From a virus: 46,314 nucleotides of DNA. Within the stretch, counting starts at the first letter, position 1. Every line of letters begins with the position of its first letter. Shown piece by piece: positions 20,910 to 30,016 of this stretch. Below the pieces are notes generated by a model. It was not told where the DNA came from and searched no databases. It was given only the letters and a program-made list of their open reading frames with translations. The DNA is taken from IMG/VR virus record IMGVR_UViG_3300050122_000049, positions 1 to 46,314 of that record. One strand, given 5' to 3'. A program made the translations under genes and the position numbers.

Positions 20910-21580
20910 GCATCTTTAATGATCGACGCAGGCGGATGGTTGGTGAAATCGTCCAGCGCCGCATCGAGGCTATCGACAAACTTGATGCTAGGATCGATTT
21001 TCATCATCGCCAGCAGCATACCGGCACAGCCGGGCTGGCTATCGACGGTGTGAGCGCTGAACACGCCGTCGCTGATATACTTTCCGGAATGATATTGGTC
21101 TGTGTGAGCCCAGTTGTACGGTGACGGAATGCCGCGTTCGAAATATCCGATCCCGTTATATTGCTCCGTCGTTGCCAGAAACCCGCCAGCGGTCCAGTCC
21201 TTGTTGCCGGAAGCCATCGGTTTCAGGGCCGCGACGGCGCTATCTTCCCAGCTCTTGTACGGGCCTTCGCCACGCGGTTCGTGAACCGATTTACGGTTGA
21301 GCGGATCGCCCTGCGCGAGCTGGGTATTCCAGTCCTGCGAGGCTTCCCGCTCATGCACCACCGCAATGAAGAACCAGGGCACCCCGGTTTCTTTTTCGAC
21401 GGTCTGATATCTGGCCTTGGCATCGCACAGCTTCTTGGCCACGGCCGAGAAGTCCCAGGTCGGTTTGACGACCGCCCAGCGCTTGGCATTAGCGGCTTTG
21501 AGCGCGCCTATGTTGAGCGGAGCCAGAGCGGCATAGTGTTGATGACGCGTGGCATAGTGGAAGTGATGGCGTCTGGTCAT
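20906..21580 (-). CDS. Endolysin (peptidoglycan hydrolase)
   Basis: 224 residues. His-rich start RRHHFHYATRHQHY, then KKLCDAKARYQTVEKETGVPWFFIAVVHEREASQDWNTQLAQGDPLNRKSVHEPRGEGPY. 'VPWxxIAVxHxREAsxDWxTxLxxGDPL' is the catalytic region of a lysozyme-like family in rhizobial phages; E77 or E79 of VHERE is the candidate acid. It cuts the glycan strand of the cell wall to free progeny. No signal peptide or SAR helix, so a holin should be required. A two-base-scale overlap links it to the YiiX-like gene. Confidence 0.75.
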   Translation of the reverse strand: MTRRHHFHYATRHQHYAALAPLNIGALKAANAKRWAVVKPTWDFSAVAKKLCDAKARYQTVEKETGVPWFFIAVVHEREASQDWNTQLAQGDPLNRKSVHEPRGEGPYKSWEDSAVAALKPMASGNKDWTAGGFLATTEQYNGIGYFERGIPSPYNWAHTDQYHSGKYISDGVFSAHTVDSQPGCAGMLLAMMKIDPSIKFVDSLDAALDDFTNHPPASIIKDA

Positions 21581-21604
21581 GAATGGACTCTCCGGTGCAT
21601 GTGG

Positions 21605-21868
21605 CTACTTCAATCTTACGGCCACGTCCTGCACGGTTTTTTGGTGCGAAGTATCGAGCACCGCAGCCATGGATTTCTGCACCGCATCACAGCCTTCATA
21701 ACCAGATTGCCACGCACCCTTGTAACGATGAGATTGACAAATACTGTAGGCATTCTTGATCTCATCTTCCGTGGGAATTCCGGTCGTCGGTTGGACCGCT
21801 GGCGAGGTTGTCACTTGGGAGAATGCCGGAGTCGTCAGCAACACGAAACATAGAGCTAGTCTTTTCAT
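21605..21868 (-). CDS. Small secreted protein
   Basis: 87 residues with signal peptide MKRLALCFVLLTTPAFS. Mature part carries a Cys pair (SICQSHRYKGAWQSGYEGCDAVQKSMAAVL), likely one disulfide between helices. AGGAGAACTTC before the ATG is a strong ribosome site. No family recognised. Lies between the tailspike and the endolysin. Confidence 0.6.
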   Translation of the reverse strand: MKRLALCFVLLTTPAFSQVTTSPAVQPTTGIPTEDEIKNAYSICQSHRYKGAWQSGYEGCDAVQKSMAAVLDTSHQKTVQDVAVRLK

Positions 21869-21887
21869 GAAGTTCTCCTATTTCTGA

Positions 21888-24026
21888 TCAACATCCGTTC
21901 CCCCAGGTCGAAGATGGCGCTATGCCGCCGACATGCGGCGTGCCTGAAACGAAAATGTTATTTCCGCAAATGAAAGTAGCGCTTGCATTGGACACGGGGG
22001 TGTATGGCGCCGGAGCGTCAATGAAATTTCCAGATAGAAATGTGTCGATAGTATTAGATGAAACGCGAACCAACGTCGGATTGCCAATCCCGGCGTTCGA
22101 CTGAACTTGATTTTCAGTGATTGTTGTTCCCTGAACTGTGCAAACGGTAGCAGTTAAGTCTATAATCGCGTTGTTTGCTTCAAGGCTGGTAACTTGTTGT
22201 TCAAATACGTTGTGGGATATCCTTGGCGCAAAGGCGCAGGACAGAACCGCCCCACCGGCAGCCGATGAAATGTTGTTGTTTTCTATTATGAGGGTTCCAG
22301 CACCTATAATTTGTGATCCGCCAATACCGGCATTTGGACCAGTGATGATGTTGTTTTGGAAGCGCTGGCTATCGCCAGCATCGATAAGAAACGCACCTCC
22401 GTTGATAATGCCATTCTTGAAGGTGAAGTTGAAAGGAACGCCGTTCGGGTTTGCCAGTCCATTATTAAGTAAGATTGCATAATTGCTGGCATTGGTCGAA
22501 GCAGAATATACCTCAACTCTATCGAACACGACTTCGGCAATGTTCACCGTAGCTGATGCAGTCGCGTTAATATGAAATGCAGTACGCCCTGAAGTGTAGG
22601 GGTTTAGGAACGCCATATCGGTAAATGAATAGCCACGAGTTACCGTGCCCGCGGCCGGAAATATTTGGAAGGTATCGCTTGTTGCAGATGCTCCCGAGAG
22701 CAGCGTGAATCCTGAGGTGTACATCCCAGCACCGACGATATTGATCGGCGTGGTGCGAATGATGGTGGAACTTACTGCACAAAAGCTATTGGGCAGGTAG
22801 ATCGTCCCACCATAGGGAATATTACTTAGGGCAGTATTGATAGCGCTGATGTCGTCGGTAGTGCCATCGCATTTCGCGCCGTAGTCCGTGACGTATGGCC
22901 GCTCCGCATTTCGGGTTGCCTGAGTGCGCGATGTCCCGCCCGAGGCCGTATAAGTGACGCCGGTCGCTGAAACGTCCGAGATTTGCGAGAAAGGATTGAA
23001 ATCAACCGCTGTGGTGCCAACTGTCGTCGTCGTCGCGCCGAGTGTCCAGGCCGAGTTGTATTGCGTCGCTCCGTTGGTGACGAAAATATAGGAGCCATTC
23101 AACATGGTTGCAGAAGTGTCGAAAAACGTGACGCGAGTCAGTACCCATGCCGCCGATCCAGAGCCCGCGGTGGTGACGGAATAAATGCCGTTCTGGGCTG
23201 GTGCGGCTTGGTTATTGACGAGGACGATCGCATTCAGCGGTGCTACCGTAGCGTCGACCGTCAGCGTAGAATTCGAACCCGCCGTGAGTGTCGCGCCAGC
23301 GCCTAACGTTCCATTGGAATAAGTCGGCGTATTGGGCAGCACGGCGGCGGTCGCGAGGTAGGCAAAGGACGGCAGCGGCGTGATGCCCGTGGTGACCGCG
23401 GCGTCGACATAGGCTTTGTTCGCCGCATCGGTTGGATTAGTTGGCGTCGGCAATCCGGTGAGCAAAGTGACGCCAGTAACGTCTATCGCACTAGCGTTCT
23501 GCACCGCCATGGTGCCGAATGCAGATCCCCCGGACGCTCCGCTCCATACCTGATAATTGACGCCATCCGAGACTACCCAGATGCTTTGCGATGCGGCTAA
23601 TATAAAACTGGCCGCGCCGTTGATGGTCGAAGTCGTCGGCGTAAGGGTAACGGCCCCAGTCCCGGCATTGGTAAAATAAACGTTGAAGGTCGCAAATGAT
23701 CCCGTGGCCTGCGGCATCGAAATCGCCACGGGCAGCGAATTCGTAGTGCGGATCAGTTGCCCGTAATCGGACGCCTGTACCGCATAATTAGTGCCCTGCT
23801 GCAAATTGACGCCGGCATATTGCTGCCACGAATTGAGCATGTCGGTCACGCAGCCGCGGACAATCGCAGGCGTGATGAAGAACGACATCTGGTCGGGAAA
23901 GCAGACTCCGATCTCCGTTAGCAGAGTCGCCTTCGACTTCTGCGCTTGAGCGGGCGTCAGCAGGCAAAGGGCAATAAAAAAGCCGCCCAGAAGTCGGCTG
24001 AAATATCCTGGCTTCATTGGCTTCAT
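21888..24026 (-). CDS. Tailspike with pectate-lyase-like beta-helix and Sec signal
   Basis: 712 residues from ATG at 24026 (overlaps the upstream TGA; GCGAGG before it). N-terminus PGYFSRLLGGFFIALCLLTPAQA is a signal peptide. Then a beta module with NAGTGAVTLTP, the 'PxNPTDAANKAYVD' fibre phrase (about residue 195), a decorated middle, and from about residue 375 VTDYGAKCDGTTDDISAINTALS, the start of the pectate-lyase-3 right-handed beta-helix, with repeated NN/GN turns to the end. Such spikes bind and cleave surface polysaccharide. The signal peptide on a tailspike is odd. Active-site residues are not identifiable by eye. Confidence 0.8.
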   Translation of the reverse strand: MKPMKPGYFSRLLGGFFIALCLLTPAQAQKSKATLLTEIGVCFPDQMSFFITPAIVRGCVTDMLNSWQQYAGVNLQQGTNYAVQASDYGQLIRTTNSLPVAISMPQATGSFATFNVYFTNAGTGAVTLTPTTSTINGAASFILAASQSIWVVSDGVNYQVWSGASGGSAFGTMAVQNASAIDVTGVTLLTGLPTPTNPTDAANKAYVDAAVTTGITPLPSFAYLATAAVLPNTPTYSNGTLGAGATLTAGSNSTLTVDATVAPLNAIVLVNNQAAPAQNGIYSVTTAGSGSAAWVLTRVTFFDTSATMLNGSYIFVTNGATQYNSAWTLGATTTTVGTTAVDFNPFSQISDVSATGVTYTASGGTSRTQATRNAERPYVTDYGAKCDGTTDDISAINTALSNIPYGGTIYLPNSFCAVSSTIIRTTPINIVGAGMYTSGFTLLSGASATSDTFQIFPAAGTVTRGYSFTDMAFLNPYTSGRTAFHINATASATVNIAEVVFDRVEVYSASTNASNYAILLNNGLANPNGVPFNFTFKNGIINGGAFLIDAGDSQRFQNNIITGPNAGIGGSQIIGAGTLIIENNNISSAAGGAVLSCAFAPRISHNVFEQQVTSLEANNAIIDLTATVCTVQGTTITENQVQSNAGIGNPTLVRVSSNTIDTFLSGNFIDAPAPYTPVSNASATFICGNNIFVSGTPHVGGIAPSSTWGNGC

Positions 24027-25903
24027 CCTCGCCAACTTGCCGTTAAGAGCATTTGCGGCTGTGTGCCGAAGAATGTCTGGCCATCCCCTAGAGTACCAAG
24101 GGTCGCTTCAAGCGAAGTCACGACATTGATTCCGATCGTTGGGGGCGCAACATAATTGGCCGATGAATTCAGGAACAGTTCGAACAACGAGCTTGCGCCG
24201 CCAAAAACAAAGGTGTTTGAACTCTGAAGACCAGAGGCTGCCGTGGTCGAGTTCCAGCCGATTCCTGTGAAAATTCCCGCATTCAAGGTCGTCGAAATCG
24301 CGTTCACTACTGTCTGGCGTTGGGTAAAAGAAGTGGTCACCATCTCTTCCGGAAGGCCGGCGAAGACCGTCACGTTGTTGGCGATATTGCCGTTCGAGGG
24401 TCTGACGGTCGCCGAGGCATAGGTCCAGTTTGCCGTTGGATCACCAGCCTGCAAAATTATTTTCTGCCGATTATAAGCGTTCCACACCCCGAACTTTCGC
24501 GACTGTCCGTAGCTCCGATAGGCTGAAACCTGACCCGCCGTGGCATCGATCGAGAGCGAGCCGACATAGGTGCATTGATTGGCGGGGATCGTATAGGACG
24601 AAAGCCCGTTATATCCGATGATGGGTATCGCATTGACCCAGATGCCCTGCAGCCGAGTGAGCTGAGCGCTCCCTGCGCCAGTTCCCCTATTACCGGCTCC
24701 TGCGGTGGGACTTGTCCACGTCGGGCCTGTCACCAGCGTCGGAACGCCGTTATTGGAGAATACGCAGGAATCCTGGATCGCGGCAGATGCGCTTCCCGCG
24801 GTCGTCAGCGTCGCCGTCAATTCCGAGAATGTCACGCTCTTGAAGGTCGAACCGTTCCAGATCGGGATCGTGTTGCCGACGAACGGCGAATAATAGACCG
24901 TCGCCGTTCCGACCACGTCGCCGGTCTGCACCACATCACCGGTCGCCTGTCCCACGAGATTGAGATAACCTTGCGGCGGGGTCAGGCTTGCCGAACTGCC
25001 GCCGCCGCTCGAGGTCGAAGCAGCCGGATTAACCAGATGGAATTCGATATTGGTCGCGTCATAGGACACGATCGGCATGTTTGACGCATCGATTTCCGAG
25101 CCGGATAACGCTGCCGGTCCCGAGGCGGTATCGACCACGATGGCGATCGGCGCGCCGCCGGAAACCGAGATCGTGGCGGGCCCAGCATTGGAGGCGATTG
25201 CCCGAAACTGGATGCTGGCGCCGTCCTGCAGCGCAAACGACGTATCGGTGATGGTGATGGCGTTGCCGGTGCCCCCGGCGGTGCCCGCAAAATAGATGCC
25301 TTGTGGCGAGGTCGAGGCGGTGAGCTGCGAATAGACCGTGTTGCCGAGCGAATCCTGCACCACCATGAGGTAGATGCCGGCTCCATAAATGACCGCGCAG
25401 CCGTTCTGGTCGAGCGGAACCGGATTCTGGTTGAGTGTGACTTCGCCGGCGTCCTGCCATGTCTGCTTGAAAGTCTGGGTATTCGGGATGTAGAACCCGA
25501 CCGAGCCGCCGGCCAGCGACGAATTGATCGAAGTGCTTGAAACTGGTACCGAAAATCCGGTTCCGGTACCTCCGATATTGACCGCTGCCGCGCTCAGAAC
25601 ATCCCCGGTGACATATTGTATCCCCGGATTTAAGACGGTCACCGTCGTGACAATTCCGCCGGAAACGGTTATATTTGCGGTTGCGCCGCTGCCCGAACCC
25701 CCGGTGAGCGGGATGCCGCCGTAACTGCCGTTGGTATAGAGAGAACCGCCCGTGATGGTGCCGAGCACGCCGACCATGCCGTTGATGCCGGCCTGGGCCT
25801 GGAAACAAGTCTCGCCCGGCGGCAAAATCGTGGCTTGTGCGAAGACCTGCCCGCACGACAAGGCCAGCGCAAAGAGCGCCGCGAAGATGGATTTGAATTT
25901 CAT
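24023..25903 (-). CDS. Tail fibre/spike protein with Sec signal
   Basis: 626 residues. Signal MKFKSIFAALFALALSCGQVFA. Then ATILPPGETCFQAQAGINGMVGVLGTITGGSLYTNGSYGGIPLTGGSGSGATANITVSGGIVTTVTVLNPGIQY: the 'Gs/GGxGxgAtaxitVxgGxVtxVtvxnpGxgY' module of phage fibres. A second part has GTGNAITITDTSFALQDGASIQFRA, also fibre-like, and the C-terminal half is a beta-rich domain (VFAGLPEEMVTTSFTQRQTVVNAIS). Probably forms part of the adsorption apparatus with the downstream tailspike, to which it is coupled by ATGA. Confidence 0.75.
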   Translation of the reverse strand: MKFKSIFAALFALALSCGQVFAQATILPPGETCFQAQAGINGMVGVLGTITGGSLYTNGSYGGIPLTGGSGSGATANITVSGGIVTTVTVLNPGIQYVTGDVLSAAAVNIGGTGTGFSVPVSSTSINSSLAGGSVGFYIPNTQTFKQTWQDAGEVTLNQNPVPLDQNGCAVIYGAGIYLMVVQDSLGNTVYSQLTASTSPQGIYFAGTAGGTGNAITITDTSFALQDGASIQFRAIASNAGPATISVSGGAPIAIVVDTASGPAALSGSEIDASNMPIVSYDATNIEFHLVNPAASTSSGGGSSASLTPPQGYLNLVGQATGDVVQTGDVVGTATVYYSPFVGNTIPIWNGSTFKSVTFSELTATLTTAGSASAAIQDSCVFSNNGVPTLVTGPTWTSPTAGAGNRGTGAGSAQLTRLQGIWVNAIPIIGYNGLSSYTIPANQCTYVGSLSIDATAGQVSAYRSYGQSRKFGVWNAYNRQKIILQAGDPTANWTYASATVRPSNGNIANNVTVFAGLPEEMVTTSFTQRQTVVNAISTTLNAGIFTGIGWNSTTAASGLQSSNTFVFGGASSLFELFLNSSANYVAPPTIGINVVTSLEATLGTLGDGQTFFGTQPQMLLTASWRG

Positions 25904-25918
25904 GGAAGGATGTAGCCT

Positions 25919-26200
25919 TTGAATGCAGAAATCGAGGTTCTGCCGCGTATTCTGTTGGCTGTTTTTCTATTGAGTTGCTGGACCGGTGCGATGTGGCTGA
26001 TCTGTCACCGAACCACCTACCGCGATATCCCGAGCGGAATGCCTATTCTGCTGATGCCTTTTGCCTTGCTGATCAGAGGGCTGCATCGCCTATGGCGCAG
26101 CCAGCGCATTCGAGCTTTTCTTCGACTGCTGGATTCGCACGACAGTCGGATGCGAAAGAAGCGCGTTGATGGTTTCCTGCCGCGCCCGCCCGCTCGCTAA
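25919..26200 (+). CDS. Possible small membrane protein on the opposite strand (doubtful)
   Basis: 93 codons from TTG at 25919 with GAAGGA about 11 bases upstream. Contains two hydrophobic stretches (ILLAVFLLSCWTGAMWLI and GMPILLMPFALLI) and a basic tail. The first 170 bases lie in the otherwise empty gap 25904-26089, the rest overlaps the end of the gp16-like gene antisense. Could be chance in high-GC DNA. The gap itself may hold the promoter for the tail-fibre gene; none is obvious. Confidence 0.25.
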   Translation: MNAEIEVLPRILLAVFLLSCWTGAMWLICHRTTYRDIPSGMPILLMPFALLIRGLHRLWRSQRIRAFLRLLDSHDSRMRKKRVDGFLPRPPAR

Positions 26201-28348
26201 AGCGCTTTTCGCCATTTGCATATTGGTGGCGATATCGTGCATCTGGCCCAGCTTCTGCGCGCCCATGTGAACGCCCTTCGCCAAAATAGAGGCGGTAAGA
26301 CCAGCGCCGGGAAGTCCTGCGCTCTGCCCTAGAAGTTCTGCCGCCACAGGCGCTATATATTGCAGGGGATTGCCGCCCCCTACTTCTCTCACCTTAATTC
26401 GATCAGCCGCAGATTTAGTTTCGGCAGTCTTAGACCCGGAAACGATCGCGGCATTCGTATCGGCCTCGCGTTTTGCATCCTGCATCACGCGAACAAGACG
26501 GCTTGCTTCTTTATCCCCGAAAAGATGAGCAAGCTTTTCCTGGTTGTAAGGGATGGCTGTGATGTTCTGGCCAGCGAGAGCGCCATTCTTCACGCTGTTG
26601 ATCTTCTGATCGATATCAAGCCGCACTCCGAGCCGCTTGGCTACTACCTCTTCGGGCGTCGCGCCTTGCATCCACTGCTTCAGAAATTCCGGGCGATCTT
26701 CCAAACCATTGGCGCCGCCCCTGTTCTTTAGAACATCAAAGCCCTCGTTAAAGGCTTTGCCTACAGGATCTTCCAAATGGAAATTGAGTTGCCGAGTCAG
26801 ATTGTCCGCATTTTCTTTTCCGAACAGAGTTGCGAACTTTCCCTGATTTACATCCTTATTAAGCAAGGAGGCTGCTTTTGATGCTGGATCTCCAACCGTT
26901 TTCATCTGATGGTTCAGCGCCGCTCTCGCTCCTATTTTAACGGCGTCCTGCTCGGCCTTCGATGCGCCGTTGAACCATGACGCCAGTGCTTGAGGCGTAG
27001 ATTTTACGCCAGACGACCCCGCCTGATTTTGGAAAATATTCAATCCGCGATTATATGCATCCATCGCTTGCGATGGACCTGCCCATGCCTGACGCGCTGC
27101 CTTGTAATCGGGATTGATGTCATCGAGCTTTTGGAGAAAGGCAGATCGAACCTTATCAATTGCCCGACCCTGCTCCGAAAGACGACCGGTCATTGAGTCT
27201 TTCGACTCATCCACCATCGCATCAAGGCCTTTTTTCACGACATTCAATGTACGCATATTGGGGGTTTGACCTAATATCGGATCTCCCGCCTCATCAAACC
27301 CCTTGATTGCAAAATCGTTAGGATTAAACGGCTTATTTTCTGCGAGCGATTCCAAACGCTGAATGGATACGCCCTTAGCAATGCCGCTTTTCACGATCGG
27401 GTCATCGATGAATTGCTGAAGACGCTCATCCCATGCTACAGGATGCGATAGCGCTTTTTCATAAAGAGGTGCGGCCTCTTCAGACCTCCGCTTCATCGTA
27501 TCTTGTAAAACCGTATAGGGGTCAGTTGACGGACCCATTACCTTATCGAGAGCGGCATCGGTGCTTTTTGCGTGGTCTGCCACCGCTTGTGAAGCACGCT
27601 GCTTCAAACCGGCGACCATTTGGGTAATATCTGGCGTTGGCCCCATCGCCTCCGTATATGCCGTATTTGCAGCATCTAACCTTGAAGCGGCGCGGTCGCG
27701 AACACTGCTCGATATAAAATTCTGCACATCGGGCGTACCGCCTGCCATCAACCCTTGAGTCGTTAACCGCACCGGATCGGAAACGTCCGCCAGTGTCAGC
27801 CTAGGATTTGATTGCAATCGATTGACGGCCTCGGAAACGTTCTCCGGGCCTACGGCTTTGACCAAAGCGTTCGTCGCCCGCCTCGATGGTCCCAGCTTTT
27901 CGGCGACCGCACCAACAGCAGCCTTGGGAAATTCTTTGCCCGTGATCAAGCCCGCAATCCCAAAAGCATCGGGGATCAGGCTCTCACTGGTCGAAGGCGT
28001 CGGCGACGCAAGCACGTTGCCGGGGGCCGCTATCGTCTCTGCGAGAGCGTGAGGAATATTAGCTACATAATCTTTTGTGGCTTGCCACATCCCGCGACCT
28101 GGACCAGCAGGCGGCACTTGTGCCGGCGCCACGCCGCCCTGCGCCGCTAAATTTTCCAGCGCTTCATGATCCTGCCACGATGGCGCGGCTGGCGTCGCAG
28201 CGGCCGATCTGCCGGGCAATTCAAACCCGGCAGACTCGAATATCGACGGCGACGCTTTGACCGCGGTTGTTGCGACCGGTTTTACATCAGACGCTTTCGG
28301 CACCTCAAAGCCAGCCTTAGCGAAAATACTATCGCTATCGTCGGCCAT
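26090..28348 (-). CDS. Large internal/ejection protein (P22 gp16-like position)
   Basis: 752 residues. N-terminus holds two related peptides, SIFAKAGFEVP and SIFESAGFELP, then Pro/Ala-rich linker. The bulk is alpha-helical with Gln/Asp-rich segments (VAGLKQRASQAVADHAKSTDAALDKVMG; DAMVDESKDSMTGRLSEQGRAIDKVRSAFLQKLDD). Two similar LF-G-KE/DKEAxxL motifs (TLFGKENADNL and HLFGDKEASRL) mark an internal duplication. A hydrophobic stretch (APVAAELLGQSAGLPGAGLTASILA) near the C-terminus could enter the membrane. By order after gp20-like and SleB genes it corresponds to the P22 gp16 ejection protein, which is injected with DNA. Confidence 0.7.
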   Translation of the reverse strand: MADDSDSIFAKAGFEVPKASDVKPVATTAVKASPSIFESAGFELPGRSAAATPAAPSWQDHEALENLAAQGGVAPAQVPPAGPGRGMWQATKDYVANIPHALAETIAAPGNVLASPTPSTSESLIPDAFGIAGLITGKEFPKAAVGAVAEKLGPSRRATNALVKAVGPENVSEAVNRLQSNPRLTLADVSDPVRLTTQGLMAGGTPDVQNFISSSVRDRAASRLDAANTAYTEAMGPTPDITQMVAGLKQRASQAVADHAKSTDAALDKVMGPSTDPYTVLQDTMKRRSEEAAPLYEKALSHPVAWDERLQQFIDDPIVKSGIAKGVSIQRLESLAENKPFNPNDFAIKGFDEAGDPILGQTPNMRTLNVVKKGLDAMVDESKDSMTGRLSEQGRAIDKVRSAFLQKLDDINPDYKAARQAWAGPSQAMDAYNRGLNIFQNQAGSSGVKSTPQALASWFNGASKAEQDAVKIGARAALNHQMKTVGDPASKAASLLNKDVNQGKFATLFGKENADNLTRQLNFHLEDPVGKAFNEGFDVLKNRGGANGLEDRPEFLKQWMQGATPEEVVAKRLGVRLDIDQKINSVKNGALAGQNITAIPYNQEKLAHLFGDKEASRLVRVMQDAKREADTNAAIVSGSKTAETKSAADRIKVREVGGGNPLQYIAPVAAELLGQSAGLPGAGLTASILAKGVHMGAQKLGQMHDIATNMQMAKSALASGRARQETINALLSHPTVVRIQQSKKSSNALAAP

Positions 28349-28350
28349 TG

Positions 28351-28833
28351 TCAGTTGCTCTCGATCGCGCGGTTAATCGCGTCCAGCGGATCGACGCCGA
28401 CGCCCGCAACCGGACCCTGCGGCGCGTAGAACGTATGTCCGCCGATCTGGGCGACCGGCGCTTGCGCCCAATTCGGCAGCGATCCGCCGCGCCGCGCGCG
28501 CACGATCTGCGGATTGAGAAAATGGGTCGCACCGTTAGTCGGATCCGGGATATCGCCGTTCGTCACCATGTCGACAATATCCGAGGTTTCGCGATAGGCC
28601 GGACTCGACGGCTTGATCGCTGCCAATTCCTTTGCTCGCGTCGACCATGGCTCGAATTGGTGAGGCGCCAGCATCACGTCGGTCGGTGTCTTGCCATACG
28701 AGCCCGCCGCCGTCCTGTTAAGGATGACATGCGCGACCGCCGCCTGCCCCCGCGGGCCTTCCTGCGCCGCTTCGCCCAGGATGGTTCGCACCATCAGGTC
28801 TTTGTCCCTGGCCGAGAGATCATTTACCGGCAT
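28351..28833 (-). CDS. SleB/CwlJ-type cell wall hydrolase (virion-associated)
   Basis: 160 residues. DLMVRTILGEAAQEGPRGQAAVAHVILNR is the hallmark of the Hydrolase_2 (SleB/CwlJ) lytic transglycosylase family, E in LGEA being the candidate catalytic residue; QFEPWS, then DPTNGATHFLNP complete it. It cuts peptidoglycan. Positioned among ejection-protein genes, it most likely helps the genome cross the cell wall at entry rather than cause final lysis. Start overlaps the upstream gene by 14 bases; next gene follows 2 bases after. Confidence 0.85.
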   Translation of the reverse strand: MPVNDLSARDKDLMVRTILGEAAQEGPRGQAAVAHVILNRTAAGSYGKTPTDVMLAPHQFEPWSTRAKELAAIKPSSPAYRETSDIVDMVTNGDIPDPTNGATHFLNPQIVRARRGGSLPNWAQAPVAQIGGHTFYAPQGPVAGVGVDPLDAINRAIESN

Positions 28834-30016
28834 CGGTCGTTGTCTTCTCTGGTGCCTTCAGCGGTTTGACCCACTTATGTGAGAGCGCGTTCTTAAATTT
28901 GCCCTCGAATTCCTTCATGTCGCCGGGGTCCATTTGCGAGAGAAACTTCTGCTGGTTCTCACGGTTTAGGCGATTGAACTGGAACACCCGCGGGTCGATT
29001 TCCTGACCCATCCGTTCGGCGAACAGATCGTAATCTCCAGGCTTGGCACCATTGGCCCGCGCCGCCAGCCATGCCTTGCGGGTGGCGTCGATCGCGTCCT
29101 GGTTGCCGTGCAGCATGTCGATGACGCCTTCGCGTCCGAACTTCGACATCGATGTCGAAGGATTGGCGCCGACGACCGTATGCAGTCCGGCATCGGAGCC
29201 ATGAAAGAGTTGCGACTGATTGAGGCTGATCTGGTTGGCGATTTTGTCGAAGGACTCGCCGGCTTTCAGTTGCTCCGGAGTCATGGTGATGCCGAAACCA
29301 CCCAGCCGGCCCGAAAGCTGGTTGAGTTTCTTTTCGACCTCGAAGGTCGGTCCCCCGAGATTATCTAGAATCTTCGAATCCGCCTTTAGATTTTCGAGGT
29401 CCGCATGATATTGCGGCGACGTCGATGCGCTGGACTGCAGCTTTGCGGCGCGGCCCGCGGCAGACTCGGAAAGCCCAGCTTCGCCCGGCGCCAGCCCAGT
29501 TTCGAACCCGCCGCCGCGAATGGCAGTCGTGTGGCGGATAACGGTCGGCGCTCCGGACGCACTCGGGGGTCCGGTTTCTGGCGACACCATCGATTCAGGC
29601 GACGTTCCCATGGTCCGCAGCGTGGCGATCCCCTGCTTGATTCCTCTCGGCTCGCGCAGCGCGATATCGGCGACCGTATTGATTGTCGACGCCGGAATAT
29701 TCGGATGAATCGCCCGGATCGCGGCCTTCATGCGAAAGAAATCGTCGCGGGAGGCATTATCCGGCAACGTGCCGAGATGATGCGCCACGATTTGCGCGGC
29801 AGCTTCGTTTTGGCTGTTCTGCGAGGTGGTATTGGCGATATTCTGGCCTTGCAATGCCGCTTCCGGCTGTTGCGAAACGGCTGGAAACGTCGCATTGAAA
29901 AGCTTTTGCTGGTTGAGCGCACCCATCAATCCAACGACCTTTGCGGGATCGCTCGCCAGCGCATTGTTTTGCGTCGGCTGATAGGTCGGATAGGTTGGCG
30001 CAGCAATATCTGGCAT
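28820..30016 (-). CDS. Internal virion protein (P22 gp20-like position)
   Basis: 398 residues, helical, Gln/Ala-rich start (PTYPTYQPTQNNALASDPAKVVGLMGALNQQ), a helix-rich middle (ILDNLGGPTFEVEKKLNQLSGRLGGFGITMTPEQLKAGESFDKIANQISLNQ) and a C-terminus with DPRVFQFNRLNRENQQKFLSQMDPGDMKEFEGKF. The order relative to gp7-like and gp16-like genes points to an ejection protein. No direct sequence family recognised. Confidence 0.6.
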   Translation of the reverse strand: MPDIAAPTYPTYQPTQNNALASDPAKVVGLMGALNQQKLFNATFPAVSQQPEAALQGQNIANTTSQNSQNEAAAQIVAHHLGTLPDNASRDDFFRMKAAIRAIHPNIPASTINTVADIALREPRGIKQGIATLRTMGTSPESMVSPETGPPSASGAPTVIRHTTAIRGGGFETGLAPGEAGLSESAAGRAAKLQSSASTSPQYHADLENLKADSKILDNLGGPTFEVEKKLNQLSGRLGGFGITMTPEQLKAGESFDKIANQISLNQSQLFHGSDAGLHTVVGANPSTSMSKFGREGVIDMLHGNQDAIDATRKAWLAARANGAKPGDYDLFAERMGQEIDPRVFQFNRLNRENQQKFLSQMDPGDMKEFEGKFKNALSHKWVKPLKAPEKTTTDAGK

